NCBI GenBank assembly: GCA_020441005.1
Contig: JAGRNA010000016.1
Location: forward strand, 1-43,628
DNA length: 43,628 nucleotides
Reading direction: 5' to 3'
Origin: Leptospiraceae bacterium
GTDB taxonomy: Bacteria; Spirochaetota; Leptospiria; Leptospirales; Leptonemataceae
The translations under genes were made by a program, and so were the position numbers. Positions within the stretch are counted from its first letter, which is position 1. Every line of letters begins with the position of its first letter. The notes under the pieces were generated by a model. It saw only the letters and a list, made by a program, of their open reading frames with translations. It ran no database searches and had not been told where the DNA came from. Below are positions 1 to 9,022 of the stretch, in pieces.

Positions 1-840
1 GGTCCCAACGGTGCGGGCAAGACCACTACGATGCGTCTTTTGACCGGTTTTCTACACCCAAGCGCCGGTAGCATTCGCATGGCGGGCCATGATATGGCCG
101 ACGAGTCAGAACGACTGGCTGCCCGTCGCAAGATTGGCTATTTGCCGGAAACCACGCCCCTGTACAACGAAATGCTGGTGTCCGAATACTTGTCTTTTAT
201 GGGCCGTGTGCATGGCCTCGAAGGAGAGCACCTGGAGCGGCGGGCGCGTGAGCTCCTGGAACTATTGGAGTTGGGTTCCCATTTTTTTACGCCGATCGGT
301 CTGTTATCCAAGGGCTTTCGTCAACGAATTGCGCTGGCCGCCACTCTGATCCATCAGCCCGAGATTATTATTCTCGATGAACCGACCTCGGGTCTGGATC
401 CCAATCAAATTGCGCATATTCGCAAATTAATCCGTGAACTGGGGGAGAGCGCGACCTTGATTCTCTCGACGCACATTTTACAGGAAGTCGAGGATATTTG
501 CGATCGGGTGATCATCATTAGCAACGGACGCATCGTCGCTGATGATGAAACAGCGCGGCTGCGACAGAGCGCTAATCAGCTCAGTTGCGGGGTCGTCGTG
601 AAAGCTGGCAGCGAAGCGCGCTCGCGTCTGGAAAGCCTGGCTCCGGTTGGCAGTGTGCGTGAAGCCGGTCCAGCCGATGATCTGGAGGCGCCCGATGGAT
701 ACCAGGGCTGGGTTTGTGAACTCAAGTCTGGTCAACCCGAAGAGTTGTTCCAGGCCCTGGCAGCTAGCGGCCTGGCCGTACGTAGCTTGCAGCCGGTGAC
801 GCGCTCACTCGAAGATATTTTTAAGGAACTCACCAACTAA
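1..840 (+). CDS. ABC transporter ATP-binding protein, GldA-like (5' truncated by window edge)
   Basis: ATPase subunit of an ABC-2 type exporter. It should sit on the cytoplasmic face and power the permease encoded immediately downstream. The reading frame is already open at base 1: the first in-window residues are the Walker A GPNGAGKTTT, so the true start lies upstream and the methionine at base 31 is internal. The in-window part is 279 residues. It shows an ABC signature LSKGFRQR near residue 102, Walker B IIILDEPTSGLDP near 121 and an H-loop STH near 155. The roughly 100 residues after the nucleotide-binding fold match the C-terminal extension usual in GldA/CcmA-type ATPases. The permease starts 13 bp downstream, followed by GldG-like and DUF4340 genes, which is the usual spirochaete arrangement. 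The substrate is unknown. Confidence 0.95.
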   Translation, partial: GPNGAGKTTTMRLLTGFLHPSAGSIRMAGHDMADESERLAARRKIGYLPETTPLYNEMLVSEYLSFMGRVHGLEGEHLERRARELLELLELGSHFFTPIGLLSKGFRQRIALAATLIHQPEIIILDEPTSGLDPNQIAHIRKLIRELGESATLILSTHILQEVEDICDRVIIISNGRIVADDETARLRQSANQLSCGVVVKAGSEARSRLESLAPVGSVREAGPADDLEAPDGYQGWVCELKSGQPEELFQALAASGLAVRSLQPVTRSLEDIFKELTN

Positions 841-853
841 TTCGGGGGACCCC

Positions 854-1597
854 ATGTTACAGCCAGAATGGAAATATATTTACGCTCGCGAACTGCGCAC
901 CTATTTCAACACGCCGATTGGATACGTGTTCGCGGTCATCACCCTCTTTTTCAACTTTTTATTGTTTTTCACCGGTTTTGGCGGTCCGGTGCCAGCCTTC
1001 TTTGATCGCATGGAACCCAGTATCCAGAATTACATGACCCTCTTGCCGGCCACTTTTGTGCTGCTGGTACCGGCTGTGACCATGCGCATTTGGTCCGAAG
1101 AAAAAAAGAGCGGCACCTTCGAGCTTTTGGCCAGTTTGCCATTGCGCGAACTGGATCTGGTGGTAGCCAAGTTCGCTGCGGCCTGGTCCTATGTGGCTAT
1201 GATAGTGCTCGCGAGCCTGCCCTTGTGTCTGAACATTGCTTTTGCCTCGACAAACTTTGACTGGGGCAGCACGTTTACCATGTATGCGGGATCGCTGTTG
1301 ATGGCCGGCGCCTATGTTTCCACCGGGATGGTGATCTCCAGCCTGACTCGCGAGCAAATCGTGGCATTCATCCTGATCGCGTTCGTCAGTTTCTTTATGT
1401 TTATTACCAATTACCTTTTTTTCTTTCTGCAAGACGCGCCGGACAGCGTCAAGGCTGTGCTGGGTTTCTTCTCGCACGGTTATCATTTTTCCAGTTTTCA
1501 ACGCGGTTTATTCTACCTGCCAGATATCGTTTATTATATCAGTTTTATTGCGCTGATGATCGCCATTAATGTCTGGATCTTGAGGAGGGAGCGATGA
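854..1597 (+). CDS. ABC-2 type permease, GldF-like
   Basis: Integral membrane subunit of the exporter, 247 aa. Six hydrophobic segments are visible: about residues 20-43, 60-80, 100-127, 138-160, 170-192 and 222-242. The motif MRIWSEEKKSGTFELL just after the second segment is the conserved cytoplasmic loop of ABC-2/GldF permeases. The length is typical of the family. The start is preceded by GGGGGA. Its stop overlaps the next start (ATGA at 1594-1597), implying translational coupling to the GldG-like gene. Function in gliding is known only for the Bacteroidetes homologues. In spirochaetes the role is not established, so the family is assigned here but no substrate. Confidence 0.93.
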   Translation: MLQPEWKYIYARELRTYFNTPIGYVFAVITLFFNFLLFFTGFGGPVPAFFDRMEPSIQNYMTLLPATFVLLVPAVTMRIWSEEKKSGTFELLASLPLRELDLVVAKFAAAWSYVAMIVLASLPLCLNIAFASTNFDWGSTFTMYAGSLLMAGAYVSTGMVISSLTREQIVAFILIAFVSFFMFITNYLFFFLQDAPDSVKAVLGFFSHGYHFSSFQRGLFYLPDIVYYISFIALMIAINVWILRRER

Positions 1598-3339
1598 GTT
1601 TCATTCACAATTTGAATCGTCCCGCTCTGGTTTACACCAATGTGGTGCTGCTGTTTTTTCTGTTAAACGGCGTTTTGGCTAAAAGTAACTGGGGTCTGGA
1701 CCTCAGTCGCGATCAGCGCAATTCCCTGAGCGAAAGCACCAGCAAGGTGTTATCCCAGCTGGACAGTCCGGTGTTGGTGGAGGCCTATATTTCTCGTGAT
1801 CTGCCAGGCGGGATGATGGCCTACATCGATCCCTTCCTTTCGACCTTGCGTTCCATTCGCAGCGAGGGCGGCGACAAAATCGAATTGCGGATTATCAACC
1901 CCCTCCTGCCAGAAGAGGTCAAACGGGCCAGCGAGCGGGGAATTCAGGGTATTGCCCTGACACAGCAGCGCGATATCGAGGTCACATCGCGCCAGTTCTT
2001 CTTTGGCGTGTATTTGCAGTACGGCGAGGAATCCAGGGTGATCCAGCTGGTTGATCCCGAGGGACGGATTATCCCCAATCTGGAGTACGAATTTCTGCGC
2101 GAGGTGCGCGCCATGTTGCGCAAGGACCAAAGTAGCGGGATCGCTTTTGTGCGCGCCGAGGGAGCCCTGCGGACGGCCCAGCCCCAGCGCGGTCAGGGTT
2201 ATGACAAGGATAATATGTGGGGCTTTCGCACCCTGCTAGAGCGCGATGCCGGTCAGATTGATGAGATCAGTCTGGAGGATGCGGTCAAACCGTCGGTCGA
2301 CACGCTGTTGTTGGCCGGCCTGCCGCGCATGAGTGATCTGGAGGTCTATCACCTGGACCAGTTTCTGATGCGGGGCGGCAACCTGGTTTTCCTGACCCAG
2401 GGGATGCAGTTTGCCATGCAAACAGGCGGCGGCAATCCTTACATGCAGCAGTTTGGCGGCGGCCAATCCATGGGATTTTCCTCGGTGCCTGCTCAGGATC
2501 TGGAGCGAGTTAATCAATGGCTGGGCAAATACGGACTGCATATCAATAGCGGCTTTCTGGTGGATCCGCCCGAGCAAGGCCTGGTCCAGATTAATGATCC
2601 TTTGAATCGCACTCCGATTCCGCAAGCCTACGCCGCCTGGTCGTACTATTCCCGTGACGCCGGCAACATTCTCGGCCAGCAAAAGGTGATTGAATTCACT
2701 CGCGAGTTGATTGTGCCCTGGCCCAGCGGCCTGGATGTGCGCGAAGCAGCACAGTCGGCCGGCAAGGTCGAGTATCAGACTCTGATTCAATCCAATCCAT
2801 CGGCAATCCAGGTAGAGAACCAGAATCTGGATTTCAATTCGGTTATGGATCTGGTCAAGGATCCGACCCGCGATCGAGTCGGGCATCCGATTCCGATTGC
2901 AGTTTTGGCCAGCGGCAAGTTTACTAGCGGGTTTCATAAAGACGGCTTGCCGGAGGGCGTTGCTGCGGCTGATTTTAAACCGGCGCAGGTCGGCGATAGT
3001 CGCTCCCAAATACTGTTAATCGGCAGCTCGTGGCTGGTTTCGGACATCCTTTTGACCGGGCAGATCAATTTCCAGTTATTTGGCATTAATCGCTCTTTTG
3101 TGCAGAATACCCTGGAGGCCATGCAGGGTGATGATGAATTGCTGGCCATTCGTTCCAGGGTTCCTTCGCTGGCCATTCTGGAAATGGAAAATCCCATTTG
3201 GGTCATCCTCTTTACACTGGTTCATATTTTTACGATTCCGGGCCTTCTGGCCGTATACGGCACCATGCGTTTAATTCGGCGTAATCGCAAGCAAGGTATC
3301 GTTGTCGACGCGCCCGTTTCCACCGGAGGAGAATCATAA
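1594..3339 (+). CDS. GldG-like ABC transporter auxiliary protein
   Basis: Membrane-anchored auxiliary protein of the GldAFG-type transporter, 581 aa (ABC_transp_aux family). It has one N-terminal membrane helix (about residues 10-28), a large extracytoplasmic body and a C-terminal helix (about 535-560) ending in a basic tail, RLIRRNRK. After the first helix comes the family hallmark LDLSRDQRNSLSESTSKVLSQL, a stretch also found in GldG homologues. The mid part (DTLLLAGLP, then GGNLVFLTQG) resembles the glutamine-amidotransferase-like fold of this family. It overlaps the permease gene by 4 bp and the following gene by one base (TAATG at 3337-3341), so all four genes are almost certainly one transcript. 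Confidence 0.9.
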   Translation: MSFIHNLNRPALVYTNVVLLFFLLNGVLAKSNWGLDLSRDQRNSLSESTSKVLSQLDSPVLVEAYISRDLPGGMMAYIDPFLSTLRSIRSEGGDKIELRIINPLLPEEVKRASERGIQGIALTQQRDIEVTSRQFFFGVYLQYGEESRVIQLVDPEGRIIPNLEYEFLREVRAMLRKDQSSGIAFVRAEGALRTAQPQRGQGYDKDNMWGFRTLLERDAGQIDEISLEDAVKPSVDTLLLAGLPRMSDLEVYHLDQFLMRGGNLVFLTQGMQFAMQTGGGNPYMQQFGGGQSMGFSSVPAQDLERVNQWLGKYGLHINSGFLVDPPEQGLVQINDPLNRTPIPQAYAAWSYYSRDAGNILGQQKVIEFTRELIVPWPSGLDVREAAQSAGKVEYQTLIQSNPSAIQVENQNLDFNSVMDLVKDPTRDRVGHPIPIAVLASGKFTSGFHKDGLPEGVAAADFKPAQVGDSRSQILLIGSSWLVSDILLTGQINFQLFGINRSFVQNTLEAMQGDDELLAIRSRVPSLAILEMENPIWVILFTLVHIFTIPGLLAVYGTMRLIRRNRKQGIVVDAPVSTGGES

Positions 3340-4451
3340 TGCAGTCCATTCGAGAATACCGTGGTGCGATCCTGCTCGGGATCAATGTTTGCCTGGTCCT
3401 GCTATTGGTCTTTGGCCAAAACGCGCTCAATTTATTCGCCAGCGGCTATGCCGGCGCCAGCCCATTAGTGGACGCCGCAGAGGATGAGATCGCGCGGATT
3501 GAGATTCGGGAGTCCTCGAGCGGCGCCTGGCAGGTGCAGCTGGAACGCGGCGACAAGCACAAGACCAGAAGCCCGGCTAAAGACGCGAATAATACAGAGC
3601 TGCAACCCGAAACCCCCAAAGAACTGCTCTATGACTGGCAACTGCGCATTGGCAGGGATGGATCCGGGACGCAGGAATACGCCGTTGACCGGGATCGGCT
3701 CCGGGATCTAATTGAAGGTCTGCAGAATGTGCGGGATTACTACGGACTCAAGCGGGATGCACAGCGCGAACGGGAATTGCAAATGACGGTGGATGACAAG
3801 GGTCAATTCCAGGGCTTGCAGATTGCGCTATATGCCAAAGCCGATACGAGACCGGTAATTCTGTATGTTGGACACAGTAAAAGCGGCGCTTCACAATCCT
3901 ACGTGCGGCTCGATAACCAGGATACAATTTATCTGGTCGATGTGAACCTGCGCAGTCTGGCGGGCAGCGGTGAGGCTGATTATTTTCGCAAACGGCGCCT
4001 TTTTGGCGATGACATTAAAGGGGATTCTATCACCATGCTGGATGCCCGGTATCGCAAGGGGAATCAAAACGTCCAAATCGCCAAACAGGGTCAAGAGTGG
4101 GTCTTGATTCGGCCGCAGCAAATGGCGCTGGACAGCGCCGAGATCGGATCGCTGCTGCGCGACATCGCCGACTGGAAGGCAGACAGCTTTCATGCCGTCC
4201 TGCCGGATACGGCCGACAGTGCGGCCGAGATTACCTTGCAGGTTTATTATAACGCCCACGGTACCATCACAGATCAGCTCAATACGACCGTCCGAATCGT
4301 ACCCAAAAAGGATTCCACCACTTTGTACTACGTGCAACCAGAGCAAGGTGGCGACTGGTACGAGCTAAGTTCCATATACCTGAGCGACCTGGCTGAAGCC
4401 TCCGAACGCTATCAAAAACGACCCGCCCTGCGCACCTTTCCGACGGAATAG
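3339..4451 (+). CDS. DUF4340 domain protein of the Gld-type transporter operon
   Basis: A 370-aa protein with one N-terminal membrane helix (about residues 8-32) and an extracytoplasmic remainder that reads as a DUF4340 protein. The pattern is a beta-rich repeat built around WQLRIGRDG, YAVDRDRLRDLIEGLQNV, a short thioredoxin-like ILYVGHSKSGASQSYVRL strand pair and a second copy near EWVLIRPQQMALDSAEIGSLLRDIADW. DUF4340 genes are regularly the last gene of gldA-gldF-gldG operons, as here. The start codon overlaps the stop of the GldG-like gene by one base. No catalytic motif is visible. It is probably a structural partner of the auxiliary subunit, which is an inference from position. Confidence 0.85.
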   Translation: MQSIREYRGAILLGINVCLVLLLVFGQNALNLFASGYAGASPLVDAAEDEIARIEIRESSSGAWQVQLERGDKHKTRSPAKDANNTELQPETPKELLYDWQLRIGRDGSGTQEYAVDRDRLRDLIEGLQNVRDYYGLKRDAQRERELQMTVDDKGQFQGLQIALYAKADTRPVILYVGHSKSGASQSYVRLDNQDTIYLVDVNLRSLAGSGEADYFRKRRLFGDDIKGDSITMLDARYRKGNQNVQIAKQGQEWVLIRPQQMALDSAEIGSLLRDIADWKADSFHAVLPDTADSAAEITLQVYYNAHGTITDQLNTTVRIVPKKDSTTLYYVQPEQGGDWYELSSIYLSDLAEASERYQKRPALRTFPTE

Positions 4452-4528
4452 CGGAATTGCGGCGATGGCAGTGCTGCGACTGCGGCCGGTTCATTGAGTA
4501 TATACGCATCTAAAAGAAGGAATCACCA

Positions 4529-5278
4529 ATGAAGCAAGGAAGTGAAAACGCAATTACCCTGGTGCAGTTTCGACCGGCCTGGGGATTGCCCAGCGGCAGC
4601 CCTTTTTGTGTCAAAGTAGATTGTTATTTGCGCATGGCCGGCCTCAAATTTAACGTCGAATACCTGGATATGCCCCAAAAGGCGCCGTTAGGCAAACTGC
4701 CCTTTATTCGCTACCAGGGTCGGGACATTGCCGACAGCAGTCTGATTCAAGAGGCCCTGGCAAACGCTGCCCCCGGGGCCAAGGCGCTCCATAAACTAAA
4801 AGCAGCCGACCAGGCGCGGGCTGTGCTACTGCAGCGCACCCTCGAAGACCATTTCTATTTTGTGATGGTTTACTTGCGATGGCAGGTGGAGGCCAATTGG
4901 ACTCTGACCCGGGATGCCTTCTTTGCCCATTTGCCGATTGGCATCCGCCAGATTGTGCCCGGCCTGGTTCGGTCGTCCGCCTTGAAGCAGCTTCAACTGC
5001 AGGGCCTGGGACGACATACAGAGGAAACGATCATCGTAAAGGGCTTGCAGGATCTCCAGGCCATCGAAAGCAACGCCGGTAAGCACGGTTTTATTCTGGG
5101 TACAGCCAAACCAGCGTGGATTGATGCATCCGCCTTTGCCATGCTGTGGGCCATGGATCAGGGGCCGCATCAATCAGCGCTCAAGGACTTTATTCGCCAA
5201 AGCAAACGCCTGCAATCGTATCTACAAAGGATGCGGCAGGATTATTATCCCGAATTGCCGTCCGGGTTCGTTGCATGA
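4529..5278 (+). CDS. Glutathione S-transferase-fold protein (FAXC/metaxin-like)
   Basis: A 249-aa cytosolic protein with an N-terminal thioredoxin-like GST domain and an alpha-helical C-terminal half. The N-terminal stretch FRPAWGLPSGSPFCVKVDCYLRMAGL, then KLPFIRYQGRDIADSSLI, is the pattern of the FAXC/metaxin/Tom37 branch of the GST superfamily rather than of classical GSTs. The C-terminal half contains WIDASAFAMLWAM, the helix conserved in the GST C domain. Members are common in bacteria but their substrates are mostly undefined. The start is supported by AGAAGGA 9 bp upstream. The stop overlaps the next start (ATGA at 5275-5278), so it is coupled to the small membrane protein that follows. 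Confidence 0.82.
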   Translation: MKQGSENAITLVQFRPAWGLPSGSPFCVKVDCYLRMAGLKFNVEYLDMPQKAPLGKLPFIRYQGRDIADSSLIQEALANAAPGAKALHKLKAADQARAVLLQRTLEDHFYFVMVYLRWQVEANWTLTRDAFFAHLPIGIRQIVPGLVRSSALKQLQLQGLGRHTEETIIVKGLQDLQAIESNAGKHGFILGTAKPAWIDASAFAMLWAMDQGPHQSALKDFIRQSKRLQSYLQRMRQDYYPELPSGFVA

Positions 5279-5862
5279 GCAGCGCCTTTATCAAACTAAA
5301 AGACTTTGCGGTTGTGTTGATTCTGTCATCTTTTGGCGGTTTCATTTTTCATGTGCTCCTGATGTCAGCGGAGTTGTATTTGTTTGATTTTATCGGCGGG
5401 GTTGATTCTGATCAGGGTTTCTGGGAAGCTTCGTTCTCCGGGATTTTTTTGCCCATGCTTTTTAGCGAGGTGCTTTTTATCGGTCTGATCATCTATTTCT
5501 GGAATCGGGCGCACGCTGCCATTGCCCGGGCCCACGAGCTGGCCTTGCAGGAGGAGCGTAGAGAGGCTCAGGTACGTTCGGCCCAACAGCTAATGCAATT
5601 GGTCGCCGAACACATTGCCAGCCACAATAATACGATCCAGGCGGCGATCAGTTTTCGCAAGAATCAGGGCCGCAAGGTGTCCGAGCGTATTGACAAGGCC
5701 AGCCAGCAGATCGGTATTGTACTACGGGCGCTGTCCGAAATCAGTTATGTGACTCCCTACCTGAATGATGATCATACAAATGCTCCCAGTCCGGTCGAGG
5801 CCCTTGAGCAAAAAATCACCGAATTCAAGGCGGATGTGAACAGCATCAATGCCTCTGAATGA
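5275..5862 (+). CDS. Small membrane protein with cytoplasmic coiled coil
   Basis: I do not recognise a family. The frame is open further upstream, but the ATG at 5275, overlapping the GST-fold gene stop by 4 bp, is the sensible start and gives 195 aa. Two membrane helices (about residues 10-32 and 54-76) leave both ends in the cytoplasm. They are followed by a strongly charged helical region, AIARAHELALQEERREAQ, and a helix with EHIASHNNTIQAA. This looks faintly like the dimerisation helix of a sensor kinase, but no ATPase domain follows. The tail is acidic. Coupling to the GST-fold gene suggests joint function. It is convergent with truA. Confidence 0.7.
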   Translation: MSSAFIKLKDFAVVLILSSFGGFIFHVLLMSAELYLFDFIGGVDSDQGFWEASFSGIFLPMLFSEVLFIGLIIYFWNRAHAAIARAHELALQEERREAQVRSAQQLMQLVAEHIASHNNTIQAAISFRKNQGRKVSERIDKASQQIGIVLRALSEISYVTPYLNDDHTNAPSPVEALEQKITEFKADVNSINASE

Positions 5863-5877
5863 GGCGGACGCAGTGCG

Positions 5878-6795
5878 TCAGTTGTCAATGCGCTCGTTGT
5901 CGTGCGGACGCATCCAGGGATATGAATCCAGTTGCGGCAGCCAGGCCGGCAGCACCGGGTTGCTGACATACCAGGCTTTGCGAAAAAAAAGTGCTCCGGG
6001 TGGCGCTGTCTGACCCGCCAGGCGCCGATCCCGGCCGTTGATGATTGCTTGCAGGTCTGGAAGCCGTAGTTTGCCTTTGTGCAGGTCCAGCAGGGTACCG
6101 ACGATGATGCGGATCATGTTATGCAGAAATGCGTTGCCGCGAATCCGAAAGACGATCAGATCCGGGCGATCGGCCAGCGAATCTGCTGCCGGGCGAAATT
6201 CAGCCAGATCAATGTAACGCATCGCGCTTTCGTCCGGCTCCAGACGTCGAGTCAGGGCGCTGAAGTCCTGTTCCCCCAAAAGGGAGCGCGCCTGCGCGTT
6301 TAGTGTGTCTAGATCAAGCGGACGGCGTTCGTGCAGGCAATAGTCCAGGCCCAGGCTGCCCCGCCAGGCAGAATTACAGATGCGATATTCATACTCACGG
6401 GCCAGGCAGCTGAAGCGGGCATGAAAATCAGCCGGGGCGGGGGCGGCCCGCCGAATGGCGATGGATGGCGGCATAATGGCATTCAGGGCGTGACAAAGTC
6501 GGTATTCGCTGACTGCGACCGACTTTTGGGCGGACTGCACACCGACTTTTGATTCGGTTGGAGGCAACTGAAAATGGAGGATTTGGCCGCTAGCATGCAC
6601 TCCGCTGTCGGTCCGGCCGGCCGGGTGAACAACCAAAGACTGCCGAAAAAAGATCTGCAGAGCGCGCTCGATTTCCGCCTGCACCGTGGGCACACCCTGT
6701 TGACGCTGGAATCCGGCAAATTGACTGCCATCATATTCGAGCTGTAAAATCCAGGTTTGCGGTCCTGGCCGGTCGAAATCGGGCTCTACACTCAT
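5878..6795 (-). CDS. truA: tRNA pseudouridine(38-40) synthase
   Basis: Converts uridines 38-40 of the tRNA anticodon arm to pseudouridine. The 305-aa product has the diagnostic TruA N-terminus YDGSQFAGFQRQQGVPTVQ and the catalytic loop GRTDSGVHASGQ, whose Asp is the nucleophile. It also shows FHARFSCLAREYEYRI and the C-terminal FRIRGNAFLHNMIRIIVGTL. It is slightly longer than E. coli TruA, mainly through an insert around residues 77-92 and a short proline-rich start. The ATG at 6795 is the first in frame. It lies 67 bp after the DUF2225 gene on the same strand, so co-transcription is possible. Confidence 0.96.
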   Translation of the reverse strand: MSVEPDFDRPGPQTWILQLEYDGSQFAGFQRQQGVPTVQAEIERALQIFFRQSLVVHPAGRTDSGVHASGQILHFQLPPTESKVGVQSAQKSVAVSEYRLCHALNAIMPPSIAIRRAAPAPADFHARFSCLAREYEYRICNSAWRGSLGLDYCLHERRPLDLDTLNAQARSLLGEQDFSALTRRLEPDESAMRYIDLAEFRPAADSLADRPDLIVFRIRGNAFLHNMIRIIVGTLLDLHKGKLRLPDLQAIINGRDRRLAGQTAPPGALFFRKAWYVSNPVLPAWLPQLDSYPWMRPHDNERIDN

Positions 6796-6862
6796 CCTGC
6801 GCTGATTGCCCGTTAATTCCTGCTATCACCGGCGGCCCCGACCCTGGCAGCCGGGCAATGGT

Positions 6863-7735
6863 TCAGGTGGCCTCGGCAGTCCCTTTGAGTTCCTCCAGCT
6901 GTTTGGAGATATCTTCATAGAGATCCTTGGCCAGATTGATAATCACAGAGGGTTTGGATGACGAGGAACGCCCGGCGCCGTATAATTTGCCCAGATGCTG
7001 CTTGTTACGTTCCAGGATAGCGATACGCTGTTCTTCGGTGGTTGTGATTTGATCCAGGTATTTGTTAGATAAATAGCCATTCAGGTAAATAACGCCGTCA
7101 AAGCCCCAGTTCTTGTCCGTATCCGGACCCAATAACCGGATGAACTTGTCGTGCGCCTCGCTGCCGGTGCTCATAATTTCCAACATGGGCGAATACCAGC
7201 CAACCGCCTTCATGTAGAGCAGGCTCTGGACCTTGTCAAATCCCTTGCCGGGAAACTCGTCATGGAGATCGCCAAATAGCCAGGCGCCACGCATGGCGCT
7301 GATGGCCTTTTTGGGAGTCGGAGCCACATCAATGCCCCTTTTCTGGTAGCAATCGATGGCCAAGAGGTAGGAGGCTGCTCCCAGTACCAAATTACGATCC
7401 TCGTTAAAATCCAGTGGTCCCAGAATTTTTTCGATCTGCATGCGCCGATCGGCAGATTTGGCCTTTAACTCCTGTAATTCGCCGCTTTCGAGGGTATTGA
7501 AGTCGTTTTCATAACTGGAATAGAGACAATTCGGGCAGGTGGAGACCTCATAGGCCAGGGGATAAACGCGCCCGAATTTTTTACTAACCTGGTATAAACG
7601 CCGCAATTCTTTGGTCAGATTGCCGGCGATCAGACGACCGCCGCCGGAATGCAGTTTCTCACGGCGGTATTCAAAGCTGCAAAGGGGGCAGGTGGTGCCT
7701 TCCTTGACTCGGTAGGATATTGCTTTAGGGGGCAT
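6863..7735 (-). CDS. DUF2225 zinc-ribbon protein
   Basis: The N-terminus carries CPLCSFEYRR and, about 50 residues later, CPNCLYSSYENDF. These two CxxC knuckles mark the DUF2225 family common in Firmicutes and spirochaetes. The remainder is helical and TPR-like, with LGAASYLLAIDCYQKRG and AWLFGDLHD. Its function is unknown; the pattern implies a cytosolic zinc-binding protein. The frame can be extended five codons to a TTG at 7750, but I prefer the ATG at 7735 (290 aa), which starts MPPKAISYRVKEG. Neither start has a good ribosome-binding site. It is divergent from the secreted-protein gene at 7867. Confidence 0.85.
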   Translation of the reverse strand: MPPKAISYRVKEGTTCPLCSFEYRREKLHSGGGRLIAGNLTKELRRLYQVSKKFGRVYPLAYEVSTCPNCLYSSYENDFNTLESGELQELKAKSADRRMQIEKILGPLDFNEDRNLVLGAASYLLAIDCYQKRGIDVAPTPKKAISAMRGAWLFGDLHDEFPGKGFDKVQSLLYMKAVGWYSPMLEIMSTGSEAHDKFIRLLGPDTDKNWGFDGVIYLNGYLSNKYLDQITTTEEQRIAILERNKQHLGKLYGAGRSSSSKPSVIINLAKDLYEDISKQLEELKGTAEAT

Positions 7736-7866
7736 AGGATTGATGTCCAAAAAGTATTTTTTTCATAATCTGGCAATCAGGTTTCCGATTTACAGGACCG
7801 ATAGAAAGTATAGCTTGTTGTCAATGCTGCCCAGGGCAGCGTCGCAGCACACGGGTACAGAATAGA

Positions 7867-8964
7867 ATGAAGCGCAAAATAACCTTATTGACTCTGCCGG
7901 CCATCCTGGCTGGAATACTGGCCATTACCAATACCAGCGACGCCTTTTCGGTCGCCGAAAAGGCCCAAAAACGACGCATTGAAATGATCCAATACCTGCG
8001 GTTTATGAAACCCATGGTCTACAATTTTCCCTGTGAGCCCTTTCCGGATTGCTATGTGGCTGCCAAAAAAAATGACAAGATCGGCGAGCTGGACCTGATT
8101 GCGCGCTTCAGCGAGGTCAAACGGGTCTACCAGGAGGGCATGGTTTATTATTATGAAGGCCAGTATCTGAAGGCCTACAACCGTTTTCTGGACAGCCAGG
8201 TGCGCATCGAAGCGATCCTGGAACGTCTAAGTCAATGGTATATCAATCGAACCGAAGTCATGATGCGCGACGCGCTGGAAAAAAAGAACCAGGATGATCC
8301 GGAAGATATGAGCCTGATTGATGTCAGTATCGAGTATGGCCCGAACTCGCGCAAGCGGCGTGATTTTAGTGATGACCGCGAAGCGCCGCACACGGCTCGC
8401 CGCTATGATTCCAGGGAGACGCATTGGGCGCGTAATAAATGGGTGCTGGAAAACAATCTGGCCAAGGGCTATGAGCGTCTGGGTCTGGCTCGCAAGGCCC
8501 GCGCATTGGGTCTGGAAGTCGATCGGAAGCTGCGCAAGCATGAAAAAACCACCCCGGATCAGCGTGAAAAGCGGATCGAATACTACCTGGCCTCCATTCA
8601 GCTTGCGCGGCAGGCCAAGCAAAACGCTGCTTATATCTTTCAGCTCAAGTATCCCTATGATAACTACGCGCTGATGAACACATACGGGTTATCAGAAGCC
8701 GGCCGCAAGGACGATCCTCAGGTGCCCAAGCTCGAAGATATCACCATGAATTGGTCAAAAAACCCCTATGTGTTCCCGGTGCGGCTGCATCCGGTGTTTG
8801 ACCTGCGTCTGCCGGCCAAATACCGCCGCGATGCCACCGATTCCCGCCAGGAGCTTTACGAGGAAGAAGTCGATATCCTGGTGCGTATGAAATACTACAA
8901 CGAGGAACGTCGTAACAAGATTGAGGGTCTGGACTATAAACGCGATCAGGCCGCTAGTCAATAA
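7867..8964 (+). CDS. Predicted secreted protein, unknown family
   Basis: A 365-aa protein with a standard signal peptide (MKRKITLLTLPAILAGILA, then SDAF) and a soluble, mostly helical, highly charged body rich in Arg, Tyr and Lys. The segment KRVYQEGMVYYYEGQYLKAYNRFL is TPR-like, and VLENNLAKGYERLGLARKARALG repeats that flavour, so a periplasmic helical-repeat scaffold is plausible. I do not recognise a named family. Conservation among Leptospirales is suspected from its composition but could not be tested. No strong ribosome-binding site precedes the ATG. A clear intrinsic terminator follows the stop by 24 bp, so this is a single-gene transcript. Confidence 0.8.
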   Translation: MKRKITLLTLPAILAGILAITNTSDAFSVAEKAQKRRIEMIQYLRFMKPMVYNFPCEPFPDCYVAAKKNDKIGELDLIARFSEVKRVYQEGMVYYYEGQYLKAYNRFLDSQVRIEAILERLSQWYINRTEVMMRDALEKKNQDDPEDMSLIDVSIEYGPNSRKRRDFSDDREAPHTARRYDSRETHWARNKWVLENNLAKGYERLGLARKARALGLEVDRKLRKHEKTTPDQREKRIEYYLASIQLARQAKQNAAYIFQLKYPYDNYALMNTYGLSEAGRKDDPQVPKLEDITMNWSKNPYVFPVRLHPVFDLRLPAKYRRDATDSRQELYEEEVDILVRMKYYNEERRNKIEGLDYKRDQAASQ

Positions 8965-8988
8965 AAAACTGAATGCGTCCCGGTTTGA

Positions 8989-9022
8989 CGGCTCTGGATT
9001 CCATCAGTCCAGGGCCGTTTTT
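8989..9022 (+). terminator. Intrinsic terminator of the secreted-protein gene
   Basis: Stem CGGCTCTGGA (8989-8998) pairs with TCCAGGGCCG (9008-9017), ten pairs with one G-U, across a 9-nt loop and directly followed by TTTTTG. It lies 24 bp after the stop at 8964. Confidence 0.88.

Noticed and set aside
5275-5862. The small membrane protein as a sensor histidine kinase fragment
   Set aside because: The EHIASHNN helix is only loosely like an H box and no ATPase domain or frameshifted remainder follows.
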